From the NCBI RefSeq assembly GCF_963691685.1, contig NZ_OY829290.1, positions 3,162,001 through 3,226,000 of the forward strand: 64,000 nucleotides of DNA. Reading direction: 5' to 3'. Numbering within the stretch: the stretch's first letter is position 1; every line of letters starts with the position of its first letter. The position numbers and the translations under genes are program-made. The notes beneath the pieces are model-generated. The model saw nothing but the letters and a program-made list of their open reading frames with translations, ran no database searches and was not told the origin of the DNA. Below are positions 43,897 to 52,432 of the stretch, piece by piece. Origin of the DNA: Thalassovita sp. GTDB lineage: Bacteria; Pseudomonadota; Alphaproteobacteria; Rhodobacterales; Rhodobacteraceae.

Positions 43897-44808
43897 TTAT
43901 TTGAAGTCACCAACATTGTCGGAGGTAATCAGGATGCCGTCGATCGGGGTGAAGGCCGCGACCTCCTCGCCCTTGATCAGCCCAACCAGATTGGCCACGG
44001 CTTCGGCGCCCATGCGGGTGTTGTCCTGTTTGATGGTGGCGGCCTGTTCGCCGGCCTCAATCGAAACCAGGTTGGCCGGGTTGCCGTCAAAGCCAACAAT
44101 CACCAGATCGTCCAGCTTGCCCAGCTCGGTCGCTGCCGAAACAGCCGCCAGTGCGCCCGGATCCCAGGCCGAGAAGATGGCTTTGATGTCCGGGTTGGAC
44201 TGCAGGAAGTTCACAGTGGTTTCATAGGCGCAGGCGTCCTGCCAGTCACAGATCTGGAAGATCACCTCATGCCCTGCGGCCTCAGCCGCGGTCAGCACAC
44301 CATCACGGCGCGCATTGCCGGTTTGGTGCCCGGCGGAACCACCAAGGATCAGGACCGAGCCTTTGTCGAGCTGGCTGACGATGTATTCCCCTGCAATGCC
44401 CGCAGCGGCCAGGTTATCGGTCTGAACCAGGCTGCCGACGTGGTCATGTTCAATGCCGGTATCCACGGCGACCACCGGAATGCCCTTGCGCTTGGCCATA
44501 TCCAAGGAGGCGTCAAAAGCGCGGTTGTCGACTGAGCCGATGATGATGCCGTCCACGCCCATGTTGATGGCGCGGTCTACCGCATCTTTCTGGGCTGCGG
44601 CGTCAGGCGAAGAAGCCGTCAGGTCCAGCAGTTCAATGCCCATATCGTCCGCCTTGGCGGCAGCGGCATTGGCCACCCCGATCCAAAAGGTGTTGTCCGT
44701 GGAATAGCCGGTGTAGGCGATCTTCAACTCATCCGCCATCGCAGCGCCCGCCATCAGGGCCCCTACAGCAACCGAAGCCACCATTCCTTTCAAAGCACGC
44801 AGTTTCAT
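43897..44808 (-). CDS. Sugar ABC transporter, periplasmic binding protein (CUT2/RbsB type)
   Basis: A 303-residue exported binding protein. Signal peptide MKLRALKGMVASVAVGALMAGAAMA; the mature protein has the RbsB-like pattern IAYTGYSTDNTFWIGV, DGIIIGSVDNRAFD, PVVAVDTGIEHDHVGSLVQTDN and IFSAWDPGALAAVSA. It binds a monosaccharide for the CUT2 importer encoded upstream. Order ATPase-permease-binding protein is unusual only in placing this last. Ligand inferred from the operon: L-fucose or related. Confidence 0.92.
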   Translation of the reverse strand: MKLRALKGMVASVAVGALMAGAAMADELKIAYTGYSTDNTFWIGVANAAAAKADDMGIELLDLTASSPDAAAQKDAVDRAINMGVDGIIIGSVDNRAFDASLDMAKRKGIPVVAVDTGIEHDHVGSLVQTDNLAAAGIAGEYIVSQLDKGSVLILGGSAGHQTGNARRDGVLTAAEAAGHEVIFQICDWQDACAYETTVNFLQSNPDIKAIFSAWDPGALAAVSAATELGKLDDLVIVGFDGNPANLVSIEAGEQAATIKQDNTRMGAEAVANLVGLIKGEEVAAFTPIDGILITSDNVGDFK

Positions 44809-44919
44809 GTCTTTCCTCCCTTAGATTTCAGATCTTTGGTTCTGTTTTGCCCGGTTTGCTGGGCAGACTTGTCCTGTGGGGCTCCTCCTCCCCTACAGAA
44901 ATTCCGAATGATTTCAGGC

Positions 44920-45912
44920 TTATCGGCCGGGTCGTCGCCAGACGTCCCAATAGACCGCCAGGATGATGATGATGCCGATTGCAATCCGCTGCACCGAGGT
45001 CCCCACCCCAAGGTAAGAGAGGCCCACGATGATGGTTTGCATGATCAGCATCCCGATCAGCGTCTTGCCCACGCCGCCCCGGCCGCCAAACAGGCTGGTG
45101 CCACCGATCACAACCGCCGCAATCGCGAACAGCTCATAACTCTGCCCCCGCGCCGGCATGGCAAAGTTCAGTTTCGCCACCTCCAGCATCGCCGCCACTG
45201 CGGCCAGCGCACCGCCGATCATGTAGTAATAGATCCGGCTCTTGCGCACGTTCACACCGGACAGCCGTGCCACCTCTTCATTGCCGCCAATGGCAAAGGC
45301 GTGGTTGCCCAACCGGGTTTTCGTCAGGAACAGGCCAGAGATCAGGGCCACAGCAAACATGATGAGCATCGGCACCAGATAGCCCGAACCCAGCATCTTG
45401 AAGCTGTCAGGAAAACGCGACAGATCGCGGCCACTGGCCAGGATCTCGGCAATGCCTTTATAGGCAGTCAGCCCGCCCAGCGTGACGATGAAGGCCGGCA
45501 CTTTGGTCAGCACCTGAATGGTGCCGTTCAAGGCGCCAAGCGCCGCCCCTGTGGCCAGACCGATCAGCACCGCCACCGGCACCGGCAGCTTGTATTCGGC
45601 CAGCACAATGCCAACGATCACCCCGACCACCGCAAAGATGGAGCCGACCGACAGGTCAAGCCCGCCTGAGATCAGCACAACCGTGGTGCCACAGGCCAGA
45701 ATGGCCAGAATGGACGCCTGGCCAAAGATCGACAGCAGCGTATCAAGGCTGCGGAAGGGCTCAGACAGGGTAAAAAACACCATGTAGATCAGCACCAGCG
45801 CCGCCAGCACCTGCCAGATTTGCTGGAACTGATGTTTCAGCACCTCAAAACCACCAGCTGCCGCCGAAGGGGTTGAGATCTGGGTCGAGGAATTTTCGGT
45901 CATATCAGTCAT
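44920..45912 (-). CDS. Sugar ABC transporter permease (CUT2/RbsC type)
   Basis: A 330-residue inner-membrane permease with about eight to ten helices. Family text: GGLDLSVGSIFAVVGVIVGIVLA near residue 85, NHAFAIGGNEEVARLSGVNV with the ATPase-contact region, and VVIGGTSLFGGRGGVGKTLIG. It follows the ATPase gene by 1 bp. The first 30 residues are hydrophilic. Confidence 0.93.
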   Translation of the reverse strand: MTDMTENSSTQISTPSAAAGGFEVLKHQFQQIWQVLAALVLIYMVFFTLSEPFRSLDTLLSIFGQASILAILACGTTVVLISGGLDLSVGSIFAVVGVIVGIVLAEYKLPVPVAVLIGLATGAALGALNGTIQVLTKVPAFIVTLGGLTAYKGIAEILASGRDLSRFPDSFKMLGSGYLVPMLIMFAVALISGLFLTKTRLGNHAFAIGGNEEVARLSGVNVRKSRIYYYMIGGALAAVAAMLEVAKLNFAMPARGQSYELFAIAAVVIGGTSLFGGRGGVGKTLIGMLIMQTIIVGLSYLGVGTSVQRIAIGIIIILAVYWDVWRRPGR

Positions 45913-45913
45913 C

Positions 45914-46702
45914 TCAGGCCGCCCGGTCTTGATTGTCTTCGCTGGCGCCGGTGATCAGGCTGACCAATGTGTCGCCGTCCACGTCCTGGACGTCCCTCAC
46001 GGCGGCCAGCCGGCCCAGACGCAGTACCATCACGCGGTCGCAGTAGTTCAGCACATGCTGCATATTGTGGGTGATCATGATGACCGACAGGCCGTGATCC
46101 TTGAGCGAGCGCACCAGATCCATCGCCATCTTGCTTTCGCGCACGCCCAGCGCGGCGGTTGGTTCATCCAGAATGGCGATGCGTTTGCCGAACATCACCG
46201 TTTTGGCCAGGGCCACCGCCTGCCGCTGCCCGCCGGAGAAGGCTTCGGCCTCGCGGTAGATATCGGCGATGCGGATGTCGAGCTTTTGAAACAGGTCGCG
46301 GATTTCGCGATCCATCCGGGCAAAATCCAGCGCGCCAAACAGCCGCCCCATCAGGTCATCCCGCAGGATCTCGCGGCCCAGAAACATGTTCTTGGTGATC
46401 GACAGCTCATTCACCAGCGCCAGATCCTGATAGACGGTTTCGATCCCCGCCGCCTTGGCATCCGTGGGGGAATTGATCTGCACCTCCTGCCCGTCCATCT
46501 CGGTCACGCCAGAGGTTTTGGCAATCGCGCCGGTCAGCGCCTTGATCAGCGTCGACTTGCCCGCGCCGTTGTCACCAACAACCGCCAGAACCTCACCTTC
46601 GCGCAGGTCCAGATCCACGTTGTCCAGCGCCACGACGCCGCCGTAGTGTTTGCTGAGCCCCCGCGCCCGCAAGATCGTTTTGGCGCCCTCAGGCTGTGCC
46701 AT
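45914..46702 (-). CDS. Sugar ABC transporter ATPase, single domain (FrcA-like)
   Basis: A 262-residue ATPase. Walker A GDNGAGKST is at 43-51, the signature FSGGQRQAVALAK near 156 and Walker B IAILDEPTAALG. It has one nucleotide domain, unlike RbsA with two, which places it with FrcA. The start is preceded by GGGGGGATGAGAT. It is the first gene of the operon that runs to 36662. Confidence 0.93.
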   Translation of the reverse strand: MAQPEGAKTILRARGLSKHYGGVVALDNVDLDLREGEVLAVVGDNGAGKSTLIKALTGAIAKTSGVTEMDGQEVQINSPTDAKAAGIETVYQDLALVNELSITKNMFLGREILRDDLMGRLFGALDFARMDREIRDLFQKLDIRIADIYREAEAFSGGQRQAVALAKTVMFGKRIAILDEPTAALGVRESKMAMDLVRSLKDHGLSVIMITHNMQHVLNYCDRVMVLRLGRLAAVRDVQDVDGDTLVSLITGASEDNQDRAA

Positions 46703-46765
46703 ATCTCATCCCCCCATCGCAGCGATGCCCTCCGTCCAGACACGGTGCCACGTTTCCTTATTTGG

Positions 46766-46782
46766 TTTTTAATACTTAAAAA
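46766..46782. promoter_or_regulatory. Candidate operator 1 (perfect palindrome)
   Basis: TTTTTAA TAC TTAAAAA, a 7-bp perfect inverted repeat around a 3-base centre, 64 bp upstream of the ATPase start. Its AT-rich half-sites fit a GntR-type site; the regulator gene is in the operon. Confidence 0.6.
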
Positions 46783-46807
46783 ACATTCCGCAGATCGGTC
46801 AATTGTT

Positions 46808-46822
46808 TTTTAAATATTAAAA
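46808..46822. promoter_or_regulatory. Candidate operator 2 (perfect palindrome)
   Basis: TTTTAA ATA TTAAAA, a shorter copy of the first palindrome with the centre 41 bp away, about four helix turns. The two could bind one regulator cooperatively and act on both divergent promoters. Confidence 0.6.
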
Positions 46823-47063
46823 TACAAAATCTCGTAAGATACTGTTTTTAAATTTAACTTTAACACAGAACGTTAGCAGAACTGGATATCAGGCAGGGTG
46901 AATGCACCTCCATGACCGAGTCGTTAGGGCAAAAACCACCGTCGCCAGACCGGCCAACGGGTCAAGAAACCGTTTGACGGCTGACCGGCAACGGATCATC
47001 TAAATTCCGACGTTCCGTGGGAGGTCCAGCCCCCGCGAACAGCGCAGCACGCAGGAGAGACCG

Positions 47064-47750
47064 ATGCCCAACTTTGCCATTAAACCCGCCCCAATTGTCG
47101 GGTTGCCAATCGCTGGCCGCACGGATCTGTTCCCGGTGCGCCGGGTCTACTGCATCGGGCGCAACTATGCGGCCCATGCCATTGAAATGGGTCATGATCC
47201 CGACCGTGAGCCGCCGTTTTTCTTTCAGAAAAACCCGGACAACCTCGACCCGTCAGGCAGGTTTCCCTACCCGCCAAATTCCAATGACGTGCATCACGAA
47301 ATGGAGCTGGCGGTGATGCTGAAATCCGGTGGCACTGACATCGCGCTTGGTGACGCGATGGACCATGTCTTTGGCTACGCGCTGTGCCTCGATATGACCC
47401 GGCGCGATTTGCAGGGGGTGGCCAAGAAGATGGGGCGCCCGTGGGAAATCGGCAAAGCCTTTGAACACTCCGCCCCGGTTGGGCCCATCCACCCGGCGGA
47501 AACAACAGGGGCGATGGATCAGGGGCGTATTGCCCTGACCGTGAATGGGCAGCTGCGTCAGGAAGGGGATCTGAACCAGATGATCTGGAAGGTGCCCGAG
47601 ATGATTTCCTACCTCTCGCAGTATTTTACGCTGGCACCGGGTGATGTGATCCTGTCAGGCACCCCCGCAGGCGTTGGCCCGGTGGCCAAAGGCGATGAGA
47701 TGGAGCTGTCGATTGAGGGGTTGGGCAACATGACCGTGACGGTCGTCTGA
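47064..47750 (+). CDS. Fumarylacetoacetate hydrolase-family protein (2,4-diketo-3-deoxy acid hydrolase-like)
   Basis: A 228-residue metal-dependent C-C hydrolase. The core is RRVYCIGRNYAAHA, then HHEMELAVMLK with the two metal Glu, LCLDMTRRDLQ with the metal Asp, GKAFEHSAPVGPI and LSGTPAGVGPV. In the non-phosphorylating L-fucose route such a hydrolase splits 2,4-diketo-3-deoxy-L-fuconate to pyruvate and L-lactate. It is divergent from the sugar operon and shares its promoter region. GGAGAGACC precedes the ATG. Alternatives are acylpyruvase-type reactions. Confidence 0.88.
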   Translation: MPNFAIKPAPIVGLPIAGRTDLFPVRRVYCIGRNYAAHAIEMGHDPDREPPFFFQKNPDNLDPSGRFPYPPNSNDVHHEMELAVMLKSGGTDIALGDAMDHVFGYALCLDMTRRDLQGVAKKMGRPWEIGKAFEHSAPVGPIHPAETTGAMDQGRIALTVNGQLRQEGDLNQMIWKVPEMISYLSQYFTLAPGDVILSGTPAGVGPVAKGDEMELSIEGLGNMTVTVV

Positions 47751-47800
47751 AAGAGGCCGCAAGTTGCGGCCGCAATCGGCATCCCCAGCTTGGATAATCA

Positions 47801-47831
47801 CGGGCCGGCCAGCATTGGACCGGCCCGTTTT
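47801..47831 (+). terminator. Intrinsic terminator after the FAH gene
   Basis: CGGGCCGG (47801-47808) pairs with CCGGCCCG (47820-47827), followed by TTTTC. A second hairpin, GGCCGCA/TGCGGCC at about 47756-47771, stands before it. Together they close the FAH transcript ahead of the opposing amidinotransferase gene. Confidence 0.8.
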
Positions 47832-47835
47832 CATA

Positions 47836-48957
47836 TCACAGGTTGGGGAAATAGTCCTCACAGTCCCCATCGCGGTAAACATCCGCGGTGCAGCAATGCA
47901 GGCCACCACCAAAGGCATAGGCATCGCGCAGCTCCACCTCGACCACTTCCATGCCCAGCTTGTCCATCTGTTCGGCCTGATAGACCTCGGACTTCTCAAC
48001 ACAGACGGTTTTCGGATCCAGAACCAGCACGTTCATGCTGAGCCAGGTCGAGGAATAACACAGCGGCGGCGGGGTGTTATGCGCGGGCTGCGCGGCATCC
48101 ACAATCTCCCAGCCGTTTTTCTCAAACATGCTGCGCTGCTCTTGCGGCAGGCGGCGCTGCGGGTTGTTCAGGATCAGCCCCGGACGCAGCGGGGTGAAGG
48201 TGGCGTCAATATGGATCGGATAGGGATCGCCGGGGAAGTTTACCGTGTGGACGCGGTGATCCGGGAAGTGACGGCGCAGCCATTCAATGCCTTTGAGGTT
48301 GGTGGTGAACCCGTGCTGCACCACCAGGTCCTTGCCAAAGCGCAACACATCGGCAGCGTCGAACAAGGGCTCTTCCTCAGTGGTGACAAAGAACTTCTCC
48401 GCCGCCCATTGCAGGCGTTTTTCAACACCGATTTTGTCGCTCAGGTAATCGGGGTGGTAATCCGCATCCGTCAGGCGCGGTTTCGGCGCGGCCTCATGGC
48501 GGAACTTCGGATCCTCATCCCAATATTGCTGCATCAGCGGGCGATAGTTCAGGTATTCAAACCAGCGGCAGCGATAGGACATCGTTGCCTCCAGGATTTC
48601 ATGGCCAACGGTCAGCAGAACATCGCGGGGCGGCATGCAGCCGAACTGGCTGTCGGTGTGGAAATCCGGGGTGGTCGCGGGTTTTGAATGATCGATTGAG
48701 GTCGGCCGATCCACCCGGATCCCGCGGCTGCGCAGTTGGTTGGCGAAATTGTCCAACAGCTCATTAGCGCGATCGATGGTTTCCTGCGGACGACGGCCCC
48801 ACTGGCCGCGCATGTCGCTGTCTTCGGGCACCTTGGCATCCAGGGCAGGCTCTTCGGGCGGGATATGACAATCGTCGGCACGCCCCACGATCACGTGGCG
48901 CAGCGTGTCCCACTCATTCCAACTTTTGACTTCGGTTCTATCCGGTGACCATGCCAT
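47836..48957 (-). CDS. Glycine amidinotransferase (GATM-like)
   Basis: A 373-residue cytoplasmic enzyme that moves the amidino group from arginine to an amine, usually glycine, giving guanidinoacetate and ornithine. The sequence follows the vertebrate enzyme closely: VSWNEWD-like start (KSWNEWDTLRHVIVGR), MPPRDVLLTVGHEILEA, EPLFDAADVLRFG with the catalytic Asp, HIDATFTPL with the His and GGGLHCCTADVYRDG with the nucleophile Cys. GAGGA lies seven bases before ATG 48957. It stands alone, with no creatine genes beside it. Other amine acceptors, as in inosamine or toxin pathways, are possible. Confidence 0.9.
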   Translation of the reverse strand: MAWSPDRTEVKSWNEWDTLRHVIVGRADDCHIPPEEPALDAKVPEDSDMRGQWGRRPQETIDRANELLDNFANQLRSRGIRVDRPTSIDHSKPATTPDFHTDSQFGCMPPRDVLLTVGHEILEATMSYRCRWFEYLNYRPLMQQYWDEDPKFRHEAAPKPRLTDADYHPDYLSDKIGVEKRLQWAAEKFFVTTEEEPLFDAADVLRFGKDLVVQHGFTTNLKGIEWLRRHFPDHRVHTVNFPGDPYPIHIDATFTPLRPGLILNNPQRRLPQEQRSMFEKNGWEIVDAAQPAHNTPPPLCYSSTWLSMNVLVLDPKTVCVEKSEVYQAEQMDKLGMEVVEVELRDAYAFGGGLHCCTADVYRDGDCEDYFPNL

Positions 48958-49373
48958 GGCTCGATCCTCAAAGGAGGGAGATCAGGCAGGGCCCTCAATC
49001 TCCCGATTGAAAGTCCCGGCGTACAGGAGGTGTTCTGCGACACAAGGCTTTCGCCCCGGCGACGCCATCGCCCAAGTGTCCCCACCGATGTAGCATTCTG
49101 ATTTTGCGGAGGGAAGAAAACTGTTCAGAAAACCGCTCTTGGCCTCAACACCGTTGAAAAATCGGGCAGTTTGAGCACCGAAACCCACCCGTGGCAAAGC
49201 TATCACCCCTTCGGGTGCCCCCGTGGCGAAGCAATCATCCATTCGGGTGCCCCCGTGGCAAACCAATCACCCATTCGGGTGATTGTGCAGGCCGCGCAAC
49301 AAAGGTGTTTGTTCTCAAGCGAGAGTGATTACAAACTGGCCCCACCGGGGACACTGTGAGTTGGGGGGATAAC
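48958..49373. other. Intergenic region with repeats before the MFS gene
   Basis: About 415 bp between divergent genes. It contains the three 32-bp repeats at 49188-49283. The piece CCGTTGAAAAA at 49151 resembles an IS1182 end but stands alone. No gene is supportable. Confidence 0.5.
49188..49283. repeat. Three tandem 32-bp repeats with internal hairpins
   Basis: Units 49188-49219, 49220-49251 and 49252-49283 each start CCCGTGGC and end TTCGGGTG plus two bases. Each carries a CACCC...GGGTG (or near) inverted repeat; in the last unit AATCACCC and GGGTGATT form a perfect 8-bp stem with loop ATTC. Thirty-two is not a multiple of three, so the array is not coding. It lies 90 bp upstream of the MFS gene. 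Confidence 0.8.
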
Positions 49374-50753
49374 ATGCCACAGGGTGAGATCGGCAGCGCG
49401 GCCCGTTTGGGCGGGGATATGGCGGGGGGGGACACACCGCCAAGTAACAGTCCGCCAAGCAACACACCGCAGCGCGCCTTGCGGCACTGGCAGTTGATCT
49501 GTTTCACCCTGCTCAGCGCCCCGCTGGCGATGGTTAACTTTGCCGTGGTCAGCTTTGTGCCGACCTATTACGCCATCGACCTGGGGCTGGGATTGGCGCT
49601 GGTGGGAGCCGTTTTCATGTTTGGCCGTTTCTTTGACGTTTTCACCGACCCGCTGGTTGGCGCGCTGAGCGATCGCAGCCACAGCCGCTGGGGCCCGCGT
49701 GTGCCTTGGATGGTGTTGAGCTTCCCACCGTTGCTGGTGTTTGGCTGGATGCTGCTGGTGCCGCCTGCCGCGGTTGGCCCGCTGTACCTCTTCCTCGTGG
49801 CCTCAGGCTATCTGCTGTGTCTGACGCTGTTTGACGTGCCCTATTCCAGCATCGGGCTGGAGATTTCGCCGAACCGTCACGAGCGTTCCGTCCTTGCGGG
49901 CACCAAGGCGGTGTTCCAGATCATAGGCGCGCTGATGGCCTCACTGGTGCCGGTGGTGATCGCCGCGCAGATGGGGCTGTCGCTCAGAACCTTGGCGATG
50001 ATCTTTGTCACCAGCATGCCGCTGGCGCTGGTGGCCTTTCTGATCGGCACGCCGCGCTATAGCCAGCCCGCCCGGGCCGCACGCCCGTCGCTTTGGACCG
50101 CGTGGCGGGTCTGTCTGGCGCGGCCGGCCTTCCGCCAGATGATGATCGCCTTTTTCACGGTTCAGGCCGCCAATGCCATGACGGTGGGGCTGCTGGTACT
50201 GTTTGTGACCCATGTGCTGCAGGCCCCTGCGATGGTCGGGCAGATGTTTCTGATGCTACTGCTGGGCACGGCTTTCTTTGTGCCGCTGTGGATCTACCTG
50301 TCGAAAAAGATCGGCAAGCAACAGACCTGGATCACCGCGATTTGCCTCTGCACTGTGGTCCTGCTGCTGGCCTATGGGGTGGCCCCTGAAAGCACGGTGA
50401 TGATGCAGATGATCTGCGTCGGCCTTGGCGCCTGCATGACCTGTGACGCGGTCATGCCCACATCGATGCTGGCCGATATCGTCGCACGGGATGAGGCCGA
50501 GGCCGGGCACCCCCGCGCCGCCAGCTATCTGGCGTTGAAAAACGCGGCCTCCAAGATGGCCTTTGTGGCGCCGATGGGCGTGGCCTTTCCGATCCTTGGC
50601 TGGGCCGGGTTTGACAAGGCGGGCACCAATGCGCCGGAAACGCTGAGCTTTCTGTTGTTCTTCTTCGCCGGTCTGCCGGCCCTGCTGCGCCTGATCACGG
50701 CCACCTACCTGTGGCGGGGATTGAAGCCGCAAAACAGCCACGCGACCGCTTGA
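49374..50753 (+). CDS. MFS transporter, glycoside-pentoside-hexuronide (MelB-like) type
   Basis: A 459-residue carrier with about twelve spans. The early loop DVFTDPLVGALSDRSHSRWGPRVPW is the GPH-family signature between helices 2 and 3. The first 30 residues are Gly/Pro/Ser-rich with a short repeat (PPSN). ATG 49374 is preferred, with GGGGGGATAAC upstream; GTG 49356 would add six residues. Its TGA overlaps the ATG of a histidine kinase (TGATG), suggesting the kinase senses or regulates this transport. Substrate unknown; cation-coupled sugar uptake is the family norm. Confidence 0.88.
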   Translation: MPQGEIGSAARLGGDMAGGDTPPSNSPPSNTPQRALRHWQLICFTLLSAPLAMVNFAVVSFVPTYYAIDLGLGLALVGAVFMFGRFFDVFTDPLVGALSDRSHSRWGPRVPWMVLSFPPLLVFGWMLLVPPAAVGPLYLFLVASGYLLCLTLFDVPYSSIGLEISPNRHERSVLAGTKAVFQIIGALMASLVPVVIAAQMGLSLRTLAMIFVTSMPLALVAFLIGTPRYSQPARAARPSLWTAWRVCLARPAFRQMMIAFFTVQAANAMTVGLLVLFVTHVLQAPAMVGQMFLMLLLGTAFFVPLWIYLSKKIGKQQTWITAICLCTVVLLLAYGVAPESTVMMQMICVGLGACMTCDAVMPTSMLADIVARDEAEAGHPRAASYLALKNAASKMAFVAPMGVAFPILGWAGFDKAGTNAPETLSFLLFFFAGLPALLRLITATYLWRGLKPQNSHATA

Positions 50754-52432
50754 TGGCCGACCTCCTCGCCCCCCCAACTGAGGATCAGCTGCGCGCCGAA
50801 GAGGCGCGGCTGCTGCGCGAACGGGCCAGCGGATCGGCGCGTTCGGTCCTGATACTGATCGCGTTGATCGCCGTTAGCCTGGTCTCGGTTGGACTGTGGC
50901 AACAGGCACTGATCTGGGCGGCGCTTGCCTCGGCCATGGTGGGGGTCACCGTCTACTATGCACGCAGCTATGATACGGCAGGCGAAACACCGGCCCGGGT
51001 CAACCGTTACCTCTTGGGCCATGTGCTGATCACCGGCACAACCGGCCTCCTCTGGACGCTTGGCGCCTTGCAATTGGCCAGCCCAACGTCCGAATTGCGC
51101 ACCTTCATGGCCGGGCTGTTTCTGACCTCCATCACCGCGGGCGGGGTCATGGCCGGTACGATTTACCGCCCCGGCTATCTGGCGCTGGCCTTTGCCTCGG
51201 TGGTGCCGTTCAGCCTGACGCTGGTGATCACCACCGACGGGGTGCTGCGGATCTACGGATTTTTCCTGCTGCTTTATTTCGGCTTCTGTGTGACCACCAA
51301 CAAAACCGCCAGCCGCAAAAGCCGTGATGCGGTGGCGGCCAAACTGGTCAGCCGAAATGCGGAACAAGTCCTGACGGAGTTTGCGGAGGCCGCCAAAGAA
51401 CATCGCCAGACCAAACGGTCTGTTGCCGCCATTCAGCATGATATGGCCCAGCCGCTGCTGGCGTTGCGTAATTTCCTGACGGAAATGGACCGTCAGGCCA
51501 ACACCCCGGATCAGGCAGTACTTGTCCGCCAGATCCGCATGGCGTTGATCAGCCAGGAAGCCCTGGTTGAAGAACTGGCCAGCGTTCAGAAATCCACCGA
51601 GGACGCAGTGGCACAGGCGATCGATCTGGATGAACTGCTGGCCCAGCTGCGGGCAGAATACGCCCCGCAATTGGCCGCGATGGATTGCCAGCTGATCGTT
51701 CAGTCAGACGTGACTACGATCTGGAGCGATCAGGCCGGGCTGGAACGGATCCTGCGCAACCTGCTGAGCAATACGGTGCGCTATGCCGCCAGCGGTGAAC
51801 GCGTGACCCTGCAGGTGCGGACGCAGGATGGCAGTACCCTCTTTACCGTCACAGATCAGGGTCCGGGCCTGCCTGCAGATCTGCTGCAGGCCTTGCAGGA
51901 TGGCGTCACGCAGGTTGCCTCCGACCGGGGCAAAGGCCTTGGCCTGGGGATCAGCCGGCAACTGGCCGATGCTTTGGGCGGGGAGCTGACCTTTGCCGCC
52001 CCCATCGAAGGCGGCACTGCGATCACGCTGCGCCTGCCCGGCGCGGCGCCGGATGACAGCGCGCAAAGTGCGTTCGTCTTATGTGTCGGGCATGAGGATC
52101 TGCCCCACCTTGGCGTCTGGGCAGACCTGATTTCCATGTGGATCTGGGAATTTGCCCATGCCGCCACCTGCGCTGAGGCCCAAAATCTTATCACCACCCT
52201 GCGCCTGACCCCAGATCTGATCGTGCTGGATCCCCTGCCCGATGCCCCCTGCACCCCGGCAGAGGTTGCGGCGCTGGCCAAAATCGCGCCGGTCCTTCAT
52301 CTGAAACGCGACAGCGGTGACATTGAGGTGGCCCATGTCACCAAGTCCGAACCCATGCCGGGCAGCGAAGCGCAATTGCGCAAAACGCTGGAGGATATGG
52401 CTCAGAACAGCGCCAGCTCACGCGCACGCTGA
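50753..52432 (+). CDS. Membrane hybrid histidine kinase with degenerate receiver
   Basis: A 559-residue sensor kinase. Residues 28-180 hold about six membrane helices as sensor. The dimerisation/phosphoacceptor motif is AAIQHDMAQPLLALR with His 229; the ATPase domain has NLLSNTVRYA, DQGPGLP and GKGLGLGIS. The last 115 residues (FVLCVGHED, DLIVLDPLPD, VTKSEP) resemble a receiver domain, with Asp and Lys kept but the N-terminal acidic pair missing. It is coupled to the MFS gene. The response regulator gene lies on the other strand and overlaps its 3' end by 31 bp. Confidence 0.88.
   Translation: MADLLAPPTEDQLRAEEARLLRERASGSARSVLILIALIAVSLVSVGLWQQALIWAALASAMVGVTVYYARSYDTAGETPARVNRYLLGHVLITGTTGLLWTLGALQLASPTSELRTFMAGLFLTSITAGGVMAGTIYRPGYLALAFASVVPFSLTLVITTDGVLRIYGFFLLLYFGFCVTTNKTASRKSRDAVAAKLVSRNAEQVLTEFAEAAKEHRQTKRSVAAIQHDMAQPLLALRNFLTEMDRQANTPDQAVLVRQIRMALISQEALVEELASVQKSTEDAVAQAIDLDELLAQLRAEYAPQLAAMDCQLIVQSDVTTIWSDQAGLERILRNLLSNTVRYAASGERVTLQVRTQDGSTLFTVTDQGPGLPADLLQALQDGVTQVASDRGKGLGLGISRQLADALGGELTFAAPIEGGTAITLRLPGAAPDDSAQSAFVLCVGHEDLPHLGVWADLISMWIWEFAHAATCAEAQNLITTLRLTPDLIVLDPLPDAPCTPAEVAALAKIAPVLHLKRDSGDIEVAHVTKSEPMPGSEAQLRKTLEDMAQNSASSRAR

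Larger units (their letters stand above)
46703..47063. other. Divergent promoter region of the sugar operon and the FAH gene
   Basis: About 360 bp between two divergent starts, with a marked AT-rich core at 46755-46865 that carries two palindromes (listed separately). No gene is seen. Confidence 0.6.

Noticed and set aside
49141..49165. Second IS1182 end (CCGTTGAAAAA)
   Set aside because: Eleven matching bases alone; no transposase sequence and no partner end nearby.
49188..49283. CRISPR array
   Set aside because: Only three units, directly adjoining with no variable spacers, and no cas genes.
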